From Austropuccinia psidii (Eukaryota > Basidiomycota > Pucciniomycetes > Pucciniales > Sphaerophragmiaceae), in contig JALGQZ010000001.1 in the NCBI GenBank assembly GCA_023105745.1, forward strand, positions 65,676,937 through 65,740,936: a DNA stretch of 64,000 nucleotides. The letters run 5' to 3'. Below, in pieces: positions 1-9,959 of the stretch. The position numbers and the translations under genes were made by a program. Under the pieces are notes generated by a model that was not told the origin of the DNA, did not search any database, and saw only the letters and a list, made by a program, of their open reading frames with translations. Numbering within the stretch: the first letter of the stretch is position 1; each line of letters starts with the position of its first letter.

Positions 1-30
1 TTCACCTTTTATCTTTAAATTGACGTGAAA

Positions 31-3000
31 ATGGTGCATACCAGAAATGGAAGCAACTATTCAGTCCAGCCAGATGGATGTGGACAAAGAAGAGGCAAGA
101 CCAAATCCAGAAGTGCCAAATCTTCCACAAGAAAGACACATCTGGAGGATGCCAGAGTTGCCCCCCATTCCCCAAGGTCTGTACCAACAGATTTCGACGT
201 AAATTCTGAGCCTGAACTGATTTATGGTAATATTTCCAGGGCTGAACCACTTTCAGGTGGCAGCAATAGAAATATATCAATGCCATTACAAAAACTGGTT
301 CAGAGCAGCCAAGGAAGAGGAGTGGGAAATCTGCCCAAGCCTTTGGCAGGGGGCCATAAACTCCTACTTACACATCAAGAGCTTTCTGGGTCAGGAGAAG
401 ACCATAGAACTCTTAGGAGGATGGAGCCCCCTGTCTTGCAAAGACAAGGTCAAAAAGATAAAGAATTGTTTGAAGAACCAAATTCTTTTATCCATAGACC
501 AGAAGAAAGAGTTGGAAATGACTCCAGCTTTGGAGACAGAGGCACCAGTGGCATCTACCAGCTCCAAACCAGCTCCAGAAGCATCCAAGGACGAGCCCAA
601 AGGACCTCAAAAGAAACAGAGAGGTCCCAAGAACCATCAAGGAAAGGGCAAAGGCAAAGCCAATTGGCACAGACCTTACCCACAAGGGTACAGGATCCCC
701 AAATTGGAACCTTCAGCCGTGGACAGTGTCTTCAATATGGCCAGAACTCTTATGGAATTCACAGCCAAGGAGCAGGAAAGGATGAACAGGACTTTTCCAC
801 GCAAATAACTGATTTACATAGAAGTATTAATGTAGAAATTGGAAAACTTGAGTCAAAGTTAAAGCAAATTACATTAGCCATAAATAGTTTAAAGACAAAT
901 GACAAGAAACATTTTGAATGGCATCAGTTGACAACTGTCACCCTTGAGTCAATTGGCAATGCTTGTGAAAGAATTGAGAACCAATGTCAAACTCAGAATA
1001 ATGACACAGAGGATCTTTCCATTTTTAAAGTAAATGATAGACTTAAAACTCTTGAAGACCATGTCTTACAAATAGTTAAGAACACCAATAAATTTGCTAT
1101 ACATTTAGCAAAAAGTGACAGTGAAAGGCAAAAGTTGAAGAATGAGATAATTGCAAGTGTGGAACAAATTCATAAGAATCATGAACCACATATGCCAAGA
1201 CATTATACACCTTTAACTGAAGAAAAACTCTCTGTTAAAGAAAGTCTTACAACATTCTTGGGAGAAAATGCCTACTCTGCAAGGGATATTCCAAAAATAG
1301 AAGAATGGCCAACATTCTCTGGTGAAGGAGAATACAACCATATTGAATTCATCAGGACTATTGATATGTTGCAAGAAGACTTTAATATACCTGATGAAAT
1401 CATAGTGGGAAAATTACACTGTTTGTTTACCAAAACTTCAAAGAGATGGTATTACAAAATAAGGATTGATCATGGTAAACATGACTGGTCTTGGTGGAAA
1501 TCTGAAGTGATTACCAAATGGGCTAATAATTCTTGGAGGTTTAAAATGGAAAATGCTTTTGAAAGTGCCATTTTTAACTCAGAAAAGGTCAAACCACTTA
1601 CTTGGTTCTTCAAACAAAAAGACAGACTATCTACTTTACACCCAGATATGTCTGACACTATGATTAATATGAAAATATTAAGAAAGTGTGGAGGAGAACT
1701 GGAACATGCCATCAAAAGCAGATGTGTGGAACCTTGTTCAACAGAGGACTACATTAATGCTATGGAAGATGTCATTACCAGGACAAGAATTGGTAAGACT
1801 CGGATTAAAAACCCAATGGAGTCCAAAATAGTCTCAAAGATTCCTAGAGAGGAAAGAAGACCAGAAAGACCTGTCTTGAAGTGTCATAAATGTGGAAGTA
1901 CTTCACATTTAGCCAACACTTGCCCTAAGAAGACAAAGATCAATGAAGTTCAAATCATTGAAGAAATTCAGTGTACTGAAGAGAAAGAAGAGTCTGATCA
2001 AGATTCTGCAGTCTCTGAAGATACACCAGTGGAGGACTATCCCATTGAGAACATTTCAGCTTTCTTTGAGGTCACAGAAGTCCATACCCACTTGCCACAG
2101 TACAGTGAGGATTGCTGCAACCTGATCAATATCCAAGATGCCAGAATGTGTAAAACAAAACCTGCAAGAGGAAAAGGTTATACTGCTGGGGCATCCTGTA
2201 TCACATCAGTTCTGATGAGTGATATTGAAGCCAAAGTAAATTTGGATACAGGGGCATTTTGCACTTGTGTGGGCAAAGATTATCTCCAAATTATACTTCC
2301 TGAATGGAAAAACCATCTATTACCAATAGAACATGTACAATTCAGTAGTGCCAGTAACAATATGTACCCCCTGGGCATATTGGACACTAATATTGTATTC
2401 CCACATCCAGCAGGAAGTGTAAGAATGAAAACTGAGATTGTAGTAATGGATAATTGCACATCTCAGCACATCATTCTTGGAAATGATTACTTAAATATTT
2501 ATGGTATTGATATAAATAACCATAAAGACAGATATTTCACAATTGGAGATAACAAGAGACAAAAATTTGCTTTCTCCAATATGCCAAAACAGATATCTGT
2601 AGTATCTTCTGTCAAAGATACTTACAAAGATGAATTTGTGTCTAAAAAACTTGTTGAAGCAGAAATTAATCCATCATTGTCACCAAAAATGAAGAATGAA
2701 CTTATTGACGTATTATATACATACAATAATGCATTTGCATCTGATAATGAACCATTAGGCGCTATAAGGGGACATGAAATTGATATTACTCTTAATATTG
2801 ATAGACCATATCCTCCAGTACTTAGAAGACCAGCTTATCCAGCCAGTCCCAGAGCTAGAGAGGCCTTGGAAAAACATATCCAAGAGTTGATCCAACTTGG
2901 TGTGCGAAGGAAAGTAGGCCATAATGAGGAAGTTGAAGTGACAACACCTGTTATTATTGCATGGCATAATGATAAGTCAAGAATTGTTGGAGATTTTAGA

Positions 3001-5739
3001 GCTTTGAATACCTACACAGTTCCAGATAGGTATCCAATCCCTAGAATTCAAGAAACCTTGACTCAATTGTCTAAAGCCAAGTATATAACATCAATGGATG
3101 CATTGAAAGGCTTCCATCAGAATGTTTTGACTCCTAAAGCTAAGAAATTACTTAGAATTATCACTCACTGTGGTATTTTTGAGTATCTTAGAATGCCATT
3201 TGGCATTAAAAATGCTCCATCTCATTATCAAAGAATGATGAATACCATCTTCCCCACAGAATTGTCTGAAGGATGGCTTATCATTTATATTGATGATATT
3301 ATTATATGTTCTGACTCATGGTCTTTGCACCTTGAAAGACTTGCAAGAGTACTTCATAAAGTTGCAGAAGTGAAAATAAAAATTTCACTTGAGAAATGCA
3401 ATTTTGGTTTTGAAGAACTCAAAGCATTAGGACATGTTGTTTCTGGTTTGAGCTTGGGTATTGACAAGAATAAAGTAGCAGCAGTGTTACTTAAGTCAAT
3501 ACCCCAGAATAAAAAAGAAATGATGTCTTTTCTTGGATTTGCTAGTTACTATAGGAAACACTTGAAGGATTTTGCAATTCTAGCCAAGTCACTCTATAGA
3601 ATCTGTGATCAACAGACTGTATTTGAGATGACACAGGAAAGAATTAAAGCTTATGAGAAGATAAGGAAAGCCCTTACAGAAGCACCTTTACTCCTCATGC
3701 CTGACTGGAATATTCCTTTTAAATTGTACATTGATGCATGTGGAGATGGATTAGGGGCAGCCCTACATCAAGTCCAAATTATTGATGACAAACCTACAGA
3801 AGAACCAGTTTGTTATATCTCAAGACAAATCAAACCAACAGAAACCAGATATGGTGCAAGCCAAATGGAGTGCTTATGTTTGGTATGGGCACTTGAGAAA
3901 CTACACTATTATCTTGATGGAATTGTTTTTGAAGTGATAACTGACTGTAATGCTGTAAAATCACTTCTTAACATGAAAACTCCCAACAGACATATGTTGA
4001 GATGGCAAATAGCCATTCAAGAATATAGAGGAAACATGACTATAGTTCATAAAGCAGGGAACATTCACAAAAATGCTGATGGACTTAGTAGATGGGCTTT
4101 AGCCAACACTCCTGATAACCCAGCTTATGTACCTTTGGAAGCTAAACCACAGATTCCAATTGAAGGAATTAACATAACTGATATTGGGACTGAATTCTTT
4201 GAAGAGGTTAGAGAGTCTTATAAACAAGACAAGAATTGCCATATCTTGACTTCTTTATTGGATAAAGACTGCAAAGACACATCTTTGGTTAATGCACTAG
4301 ATGAAGTTTGGAAAAATTCCTATTCTGAAGGAAGATTTAACTTGTTTGATGGGATTATTTACCATAGAACAAAACATTCTTGTGTGATGACACTGTGTAG
4401 TAGATTGCTTATCAATACCATTCTTCATGAATGCCATGATAGCATTTACTCTGGACACCTATCAGAAGACAGAACACTTGAAAAAGTGAAGAACTGTGCA
4501 TGGTGGCCATCTTGGAGAAAAGAAACCATTGAGTATTGCCATACCTGTGATAGATGCCAAAAAGCAAACAGGAGTACAGGCAAGAAATTTGGACTTATGA
4601 TCCATATTCAAGAACCGAAATCCCCATGGGAAGTTGTTCACATGGATTGGGTCACAGCACTTCCTCCAAGTGGTGACAAAAGTTATAATGCTTGTTTAGT
4701 CATTGTAGACAGATATAGCAAAACTCCCATATTCTTGCCATGTCATAAAGATGACACTGCTATGGATACAGCTCTTCTTTTATGGAGTAGAGTTATTTCT
4801 CATACAGGATTATTTACGAATATCATAATTGACAGAGATCCCAAGTTCACATCTGCACTTTGGACCAATCTTCATAGATTGTTTGGGACTAAGTTATCAT
4901 TCTCTACAGCATATCACCCTCAAACAGATGGGCTAGCAGAGAGGATGATTCAAACTTTAGAAGACATGATCAGGAGATTTTGTGCTTATGGATTAGAATT
5001 CAAAGACTCAGATGGCTTTACCCATGACTGGTGCACTCTGATACCTGCATTAGAATTGGCATACAAGACATCAGTCCATTCTTCCACAGGACAAACTCCT
5101 GCTATGTTAGAAAAGGGATGGAATCCAAGACTCCCAGCAGACACACTGAGGAAAGACTTGATTGACATTCATCCTACAGCTTCCAGCTTCAAATTAATGC
5201 TTGATAAAGTAAAACACCATGCAAAACAAAGTATGGATGATGCTTTTGATTATGCAAAACAGAAGTGGGACAAGAGTCATAAAGTACCAGACTTCAAAGT
5301 AGGGGACTTAGTTCTAGTTTCAACCTTGAATTTTAATAATATCAAAGGCCCAAAGAAACTTAAAGATTCTTATGTAGGACCTTTTGTTATTGTTGCTTTA
5401 CATGGAACCAATGCAGTTCAAGTGGAATTGAGTGGTGAATTAGAAAATAAACACCCCACATTTCCAGTCAGCTTGATAAAACCTTATCAACCAGCTGATA
5501 AAGAATTGTTTCCTTTAAGAAACCAAACTCCTTTAACTGTACCACCTGTCGAACAGAATGAAGACAAAAAGATAAAGAAAGTCATTAAAGAAAGGAGACT
5601 TAGGGGTAAAAATCAAAGAGAATATCTTGTCACATATAGAAATCCAGTACATGAAGATGAATGGATGGCAGAATCAGAAATACCTGACTCAGATAAACTC
5701 TTAAGAATATTTAGACATGAAAGAAGGCCACAAGCCTGA
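31..5739 (+). CDS. Gag-Pol polyprotein (Ty3/gypsy, chromodomain type)
   Basis: A single uninterrupted frame of 1902 codons. The ATG at 31 has A at -3 and G at +4; the frame is open a little further upstream but with no other ATG. Order: an S/Q/R-rich N-terminus (about 1-255), a short coiled coil (about 257-300), a capsid-like Gag (about 420-590, including [17 protein letters not shown]), a zinc knuckle [14 protein letters not shown] from residue 618, an aspartic protease with DTG at 739, reverse transcriptase with YIDD at 1086-1089, RNase H with YIDACGDG near 1235 and ADGLSR near 1347, an integrase HHCC finger from H1466, and the catalytic triad D1539, D1601, E1637 with exact D-35-E spacing. 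The C-terminus (about 1850-1900) looks like a chromodomain, which in this class steers integration to chromatin marks. Gag and Pol are fused without a frameshift, so protease must separate the products. No inactivating change was seen. Confidence 0.95.
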   Translation: MVHTRNGSNYSVQPDGCGQRRGKTKSRSAKSSTRKTHLEDARVAPHSPRSVPTDFDVNSEPELIYGNISRAEPLSGGSNRNISMPLQKLVQSSQGRGVGNLPKPLAGGHKLLLTHQELSGSGEDHRTLRRMEPPVLQRQGQKDKELFEEPNSFIHRPEERVGNDSSFGDRGTSGIYQLQTSSRSIQGRAQRTSKETERSQEPSRKGQRQSQLAQTLPTRVQDPQIGTFSRGQCLQYGQNSYGIHSQGAGKDEQDFSTQITDLHRSINVEIGKLESKLKQITLAINSLKTNDKKHFEWHQLTTVTLESIGNACERIENQCQTQNNDTEDLSIFKVNDRLKTLEDHVLQIVKNTNKFAIHLAKSDSERQKLKNEIIASVEQIHKNHEPHMPRHYTPLTEEKLSVKESLTTFLGENAYSARDIPKIEEWPTFSGEGEYNHIEFIRTIDMLQEDFNIPDEIIVGKLHCLFTKTSKRWYYKIRIDHGKHDWSWWKSEVITKWANNSWRFKMENAFESAIFNSEKVKPLTWFFKQKDRLSTLHPDMSDTMINMKILRKCGGELEHAIKSRCVEPCSTEDYINAMEDVITRTRIGKTRIKNPMESKIVSKIPREERRPERPVLKCHKCGSTSHLANTCPKKTKINEVQIIEEIQCTEEKEESDQDSAVSEDTPVEDYPIENISAFFEVTEVHTHLPQYSEDCCNLINIQDARMCKTKPARGKGYTAGASCITSVLMSDIEAKVNLDTGAFCTCVGKDYLQIILPEWKNHLLPIEHVQFSSASNNMYPLGILDTNIVFPHPAGSVRMKTEIVVMDNCTSQHIILGNDYLNIYGIDINNHKDRYFTIGDNKRQKFAFSNMPKQISVVSSVKDTYKDEFVSKKLVEAEINPSLSPKMKNELIDVLYTYNNAFASDNEPLGAIRGHEIDITLNIDRPYPPVLRRPAYPASPRAREALEKHIQELIQLGVRRKVGHNEEVEVTTPVIIAWHNDKSRIVGDFRALNTYTVPDRYPIPRIQETLTQLSKAKYITSMDALKGFHQNVLTPKAKKLLRIITHCGIFEYLRMPFGIKNAPSHYQRMMNTIFPTELSEGWLIIYIDDIIICSDSWSLHLERLARVLHKVAEVKIKISLEKCNFGFEELKALGHVVSGLSLGIDKNKVAAVLLKSIPQNKKEMMSFLGFASYYRKHLKDFAILAKSLYRICDQQTVFEMTQERIKAYEKIRKALTEAPLLLMPDWNIPFKLYIDACGDGLGAALHQVQIIDDKPTEEPVCYISRQIKPTETRYGASQMECLCLVWALEKLHYYLDGIVFEVITDCNAVKSLLNMKTPNRHMLRWQIAIQEYRGNMTIVHKAGNIHKNADGLSRWALANTPDNPAYVPLEAKPQIPIEGINITDIGTEFFEEVRESYKQDKNCHILTSLLDKDCKDTSLVNALDEVWKNSYSEGRFNLFDGIIYHRTKHSCVMTLCSRLLINTILHECHDSIYSGHLSEDRTLEKVKNCAWWPSWRKETIEYCHTCDRCQKANRSTGKKFGLMIHIQEPKSPWEVVHMDWVTALPPSGDKSYNACLVIVDRYSKTPIFLPCHKDDTAMDTALLLWSRVISHTGLFTNIIIDRDPKFTSALWTNLHRLFGTKLSFSTAYHPQTDGLAERMIQTLEDMIRRFCAYGLEFKDSDGFTHDWCTLIPALELAYKTSVHSSTGQTPAMLEKGWNPRLPADTLRKDLIDIHPTASSFKLMLDKVKHHAKQSMDDAFDYAKQKWDKSHKVPDFKVGDLVLVSTLNFNNIKGPKKLKDSYVGPFVIVALHGTNAVQVELSGELENKHPTFPVSLIKPYQPADKELFPLRNQTPLTVPPVEQNEDKKIKKVIKERRLRGKNQREYLVTYRNPVHEDEWMAESEIPDSDKLLRIFRHERRPQA
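224..808 (+). CDS. Overlapping second reading frame inside gag (putative)
   Basis: A 194-codon frame in +1 relative to Gag-Pol, fully inside its 5' part. It encodes an aromatic- and lysine-rich, helix-prone protein (pieces: [41 protein letters not shown]) with a basic linker rich in P, K, Q and G and the end [18 protein letters not shown]. The Gag frame over the same bases is S/Q/R-rich and looks disordered. Element II keeps the same peptide with about 12 differences over about 176 residues, against about 13 in about 105 for the Gag frame (counted by eye). A TGA at 218-220 precedes it, so the ATG at 224 is the only start; its context (T at -3) is weak behind the strong Gag ATG. Translation would need leaky scanning, frameshifting or another transcript. 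Protein reality is unproven. Confidence 0.4.
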   Translation: MVIFPGLNHFQVAAIEIYQCHYKNWFRAAKEEEWEICPSLWQGAINSYLHIKSFLGQEKTIELLGGWSPLSCKDKVKKIKNCLKNQILLSIDQKKELEMTPALETEAPVASTSSKPAPEASKDEPKGPQKKQRGPKNHQGKGKGKANWHRPYPQGYRIPKLEPSAVDSVFNMARTLMEFTAKEQERMNRTFPRK

Positions 5740-5867
5740 ATATGTCTATAAATGTGCTTTAAATTACTTGATCTGAGTAATGTAAAGAGGTTGGACAGTG
5801 GACATTACCCCCCTTTGGGGCCTTATTCTTTTATCACTAATAAAATTGTAGTACAATTTTATTTTTT

Positions 5868-5879
5868 GGTGGGAGGGAA
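5868..5879 (+). promoter_or_regulatory. Polypurine tract of element I
   Basis: GGTGGGAGGGAA sits immediately before the TG that opens the 3' LTR. It is a 12-base purine-rich run with one T, preceded by a T-rich stretch, which is the expected plus-strand primer of an LTR retrotransposon. Elements III and IV have matching tracts beside their LTRs. Confidence 0.85.
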
Positions 5880-7799
5880 TGTGAGCCTTGAGGTATATTC
5901 TACATACCCAAATAGGCCACAATTATCTTAAAAAAAAATTTTGAATTAAGCAAAACTCATAAGTCATGCATATATCCAAAATTCATCATTTTCAATTTCA
6001 GAAAAGATGAATAACTTTTTATTGAGTAAGTAAATCCATGGATTTAAGACCAGATTTGGATTCTACACAAAAATTCACCTAGCGTAGCTCCATAGAGTGA
6101 ATAAGCTCAATTTAAGTATTTGAGGTGGTAAAATGGAAAATACTTCAATACCACATCATTAATACCACATAGAAGATCCGTGAAAAATTTTGTTTTTCTT
6201 GATTTTTAGCCAAAATAATGGGAAAGTGAGAAATCCCATGTTACATATACACTAAGAATAGTGTTATGCATGTTTTGAGCACTTAATATCATGGTATTCT
6301 TACATGGACTTTTGGTACACCCGTAGTGGATATCTCACTTTAAGCTTAAATTACTATTTTGACGTAAAAAATAAGCAAGGGGGACAAAAGACATCAAAGA
6401 GAGCCAGGGTACCCAACTTCTGAGGCCTCAGAGGCGTGGATAGCTCCAGAGCATGGATCCATGGCTCATCTTGGCCCAATTTGTAAACTAAAACTCTTTG
6501 GGAACTTGGTTACCAAGTTACACCTACTGTAATCATAAGAAAAATAGCAAATAACCTGCTATTTTGACGTGCCAAGGAGGTAATGAGCTACTTAGACTCC
6601 TGTAACCACGTCAATTCTTGATGGCTTTCCATGACTAGACCCTAAAAGAGTAATTAAACCCTTTTGGGATCCATATTCATTGATTTACCTCATAGCAACC
6701 AGCAAAATACTGCTATTTGCAATTCTACATGGAAATGAGGTAAAAACTTCAAAAATTCATTAAAAATACAATTCTTAATGAATCTTCCTGAACCTTTCAG
6801 GACTATTGAAGGACTGTATTATCTATGGTACAACCAAAAATAATCATTGTTTTACTAGTAAAATTAAAAGTTTTACTTACAGTCCATTTTTGACCATTCT
6901 ACGTGAAACACTGAATCTTCAAAATTCACAGTAATTACAACCTGTGATGAAATTGGCAATAACATTGATGACTTTGAGAAATCAATGATTATTTTAGAAT
7001 AAAAGAAGATTTACAGATGTTACTCCTTTTATTCTTAACCATATTGGGGTTGGTAGTCACGTAAAAGCATCAATTAAGTAATTATGATAATCTTACGTGA
7101 CAACAGATGATGCAATCATTAATCCAAAAGGGTTTATTGTTTTCTCACTCACTGGTTTTTCAGTTTTCTCCATGGAATGCCTCTGTGAGCTGTTGTTGAC
7201 TTAAAAGAAGCCTCTTCTTGCTTTTTTTTCCAAGAATCATCTTATCAATTTATTAAATCATTATTACCAACAAAGTAAGTATTAGTTAAAGCTATTCTTA
7301 AGTGTTTTAAATCTTTCAAAATCACCCAGAAAGACGTGAAATCATAGAATCCAACTATATATTGTTGTAATACTGTTATAAATCCTTTTGATCCCTTAAA
7401 TCCACAATTCCACGTCAAATTTCTCTACTCTTATCTATCAATAAGTTCTTTGGAGTATTAGTGAGTCATTTATTCTTAATTCTTAAAGTTTTTCTCTAGT
7501 AATAGTTTTCTTCAAGAATTATCTTTATAATTATTCTCGCAAAAGATAATTATATATTAAAATAATTTTATTATTTTAATAAAGAAGTTTTTATTATTAA
7601 ATTCTTCTTGTAATTGATTCTTGTAGACAATTACTTGTTCACTGTTAAAATCACTAGTAGTGCTTAACACGTGAAAGAAATAATTTTTAATTATTTAATT
7701 GTGGTTATAATAATATTTTATTATTATATTTCATAAGAACAGACATAGTACTGTTGATTAATAGTAATATTATCATCAGTTTCATAGTCACATCTTACA
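5880..7799 (+). repeat. 3' LTR of element I
   Basis: 1920 bp, starting TGTGAGCCTTGAGG and ending CATCTTACA. The boundaries are fixed by the polypurine tract on the left, the TG...CA ends, and an inverted relative at 9960-11843 that stops at the same termini. The sequence is AT-rich, yet ACGT cores recur nine times (near 6361, 6564, 6610, 6900, 7059, 7094, 7336, 7412 and 7669), often as TGACGT or ACGTGA, possible binding sites for bZIP or E-box type factors. It has no protein-coding content. It should carry the promoter and polyadenylation signals, but I could not assign U3/R/U5 limits. Confidence 0.9.
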
Positions 7800-9375
7800 A
7801 ACCAAGTAAGTGGTTTATCTTTCTCTGAGTTAAAAATGGCACTTTCAAAAGCATTTTCCATTTTAAACCTCAAAAAATTGTTGGCCCATTTGGTAATCAC
7901 TTCAGATTTCCACCAAGACCAATCATGTTTTCCATGATCCATCCTCATCTTGTAATACCATTTCTTTGCAGTCCTGGTAAACAGAGAGTGTAACTTCCCC
8001 ACTATGATTTAATCAGGTATATTAAAGTCTTCTTGTAACATATCAATAGTCCTGATGAACTCAATATGGTTATATTCTCCTTCACCAGAGAATGTTGGCC
8101 ATTCTTCTAATTTGGGAATATCTTTTACAGAGACAACATTTTCTCCTAGAAGTGGGGTAAAACTTCCTTTAACAGAAATATTTTCTTCAGTTAAAGGTGT
8201 AGAATGTCTTGGCATATGTGGTTCATAATTCTTATGAACTTGTTCTACATTTGCAATGATTTCATTCTTTAACTTCTGCCTTTCACTGTCACTTTTTGCT
8301 AAATGTGTAGCAAATTGATTAGTGTTTTCAACTATCTTCAAGACATGCTCTTGTAGAATCTTAAGTTGATCATTCATTTTAAAAATAGAAAGATCTTCCA
8401 TTTCATCATTCTGAATCTGACATGTACTCTCTATTCTGCTACGAGCATTGGTAATTGAATCAAATCTGGAATTTGTTAATTCATACCATTCATTATATTT
8501 ATTGTCATGTTTTTTTCAATTCATTAATATCTGATGTAATTTTAGTTAATTTTGAATCAAGTTTACCAATTTCTACATTAATACTACTTTGTACATGATT
8601 TATTTGCGTGGAAAGGTCCTGTTCATCCTTTCCTGCTCCTTGGCTGTGAATTCCATGAGAGTACTGGCCATATTGAATACACTGTCCACAGCTGAAGGCT
8701 CCAATCTGGGGATCCTGTACCCTTGTGGGTAAGGTCTGTGCCAATTTTCTTTGCCTTTGCCCTTGCCTTGGTGGCTCTTGGGACCTCTCTGCTTCTTCTG
8801 AGGTCCTTTGGCTTGTCTTTGGACACTTCTGGAGCTGGTTTGGAGCTGGTAGATGCCACTGGGGCCTCTGTCTCCAAAGCTGGAGTCATTTCCAGTTCCT
8901 TCTTCTGGTCTATGGATAAAAGACTTTGGTTCTTCAACCAATTCTTTATCTTTTTGACCTTGTCTTTGAAAGACAATGGGCTCCATCCTCCTAAGAGTTC
9001 TATGGTCTTCTCCTGACCCAGAAAGCTCTTGATGTGTAAGTAGGAGTTCATGGCCCCCTGCCAAATGCTTGGGCATATTTCCCACTCCTCTTCTTTGGCT
9101 GCTCTGAACCAATTTTTGTACTGGCATTGATATATTTCTATTTCTGCCACTTGAAAATGTTCAGCCCTGGAAATATGGTCATGTATCAGTTCAGGCTCAG
9201 AATTCATGTACAAATCTGTTGGTACAGACCTTGGGGAATGGGGGGCAACTCTGGCATCCTCCAAATGTGTCTTTCTTGTGGAAGACTTGGCACTTCTGGA
9301 TTTGGTCTTCCCTCTTCCTTGTCCACATCCATCTGGTTGGACTGAATAGTTGCTTCCATTTCTGGTATGCACCAT
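7800..9375 (-). pseudogene. gag of element II, broken
   Basis: Reads from the ATG at 9375 ([18 protein letters not shown]...) towards 7800 and is clearly homologous to Gag of element I. Two one-base losses (near 9160 and near 8790) move the reading from the Gag frame to the overlapping frame and then to the third frame. Another frameshift and stop lie near 8510, and there is a stop after FNIPD near 8009. The sequence ends abruptly after KPLTWF at 7800, where it abuts the 3' LTR of element I; the rest of gag and pol are presumed to lie beyond element I, left of the window. Zinc knuckle and pol are absent here. Not functional. Confidence 0.92.
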
Positions 9376-9944
9376 TTTCACGTCAGCTTAAAGATAAAAG
9401 GTGAAAATACAAGATAAAATACACACCATTTGGTGGTAATTTAGCTTTTTCTGAGCTAAATAAGGTTCCTCTTTTAGCAATTTGCACCTCAATACTTTTT
9501 TCAGATTCTCCTTCTGAAGATTCTGGACTAGTTATATATCTTTTACTGAGTCTGTTTCCAGCTGCACAGTGTTTGATTAAAAACACTAAAAAATTATAAA
9601 AGAGGAAAAATTATTTTTTATACTTTTTTAAAATATTTTTAAAGATGTTTTATAAGTTTTATATTTTTTAATATTAAAAAAATTATTCTTTTTTAAGAAA
9701 AAGTTTTAAAATTTAATATTTTGAATGAACATTAATCCAGAGTAACTCAAAGAATAATTTTATAAGTTTTTGGATGTGAAAACGCCACGTGTAAAAACAG
9801 TATAAAATTAAACCAAATTCCTCAATGAAAAGATTTCAAAAATAAGAATTATTTTAACTTCAAAATGAAAGAAAAAATTATTAAATTAATATATTTTAGA
9901 ACTTAAAAATATATTAATTAAGGGTACAAGGCTCAAAAAAACAT
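9376..9944 (-). other. Untranslated leader of element II
   Basis: Lies between the primer binding site and the gag ATG. It contains a 67-codon frame at 9383-9586 (minus) that starts MFLIKHCAAG and is rich in S, E and K, ending just before the gag ATG. A loosely similar peptide can be read in the leader of element V (59010-59155), which hints at a conserved upstream frame or a spliced leader exon, but the similarity is weak. The part nearest the primer site (9600-9900) is very AT-rich with no coding signal. Confidence 0.6.
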
Positions 9945-9957
9945 GGCCAGGCCCCCA
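9945..9957 (-). promoter_or_regulatory. Primer binding site of element II
   Basis: On the minus strand the 5' LTR ends ...CTTACA, then TT, then TGGGGGCCTGGCC. TGG at two bases from the LTR is the expected start of a tRNA primer site. The matching tRNA 3' end would be CCAGGCC plus discriminator C plus CCA; a C at that position is typical of tRNA-Pro. Element IV has TTGGGGGTCTGGCC and element V TGAGGGCCTGGA at the same place. Confidence 0.75.
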
Positions 9958-9959
9958 AA

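Larger units (their letters stand above)
1..7799 (+). mobile_element. Element I: Ty3/chromovirus LTR retrotransposon, 3' part
   Basis: The window opens inside the untranslated leader of this element; its 5' LTR lies to the left, outside. Visible parts are the end of the leader, one continuous gag-pol frame, a polypurine tract and a complete 3' LTR ending in CA at 7799. The 3' LTR is followed directly by gag sequence of an inverted relative (element II), broken just after the codons for KPLTWF. The simplest reading is that element I inserted into element II. The five bases after the LTR, AACCA at 7800-7804, should then be one copy of the target duplication. Coding capacity is complete, so this copy is young and could be active. 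Orientation is set by the reading frame and by the order polypurine tract then LTR. Confidence 0.95.

Noticed and set aside
391..685. Minus-strand open frames in the 5' gag of element I and plus-strand ones in the inverted copy (8723-9016)
   Set aside because: They are antisense shadows of a stop-poor, CT-rich region; composition is hydrophobic and unlike a conserved protein.
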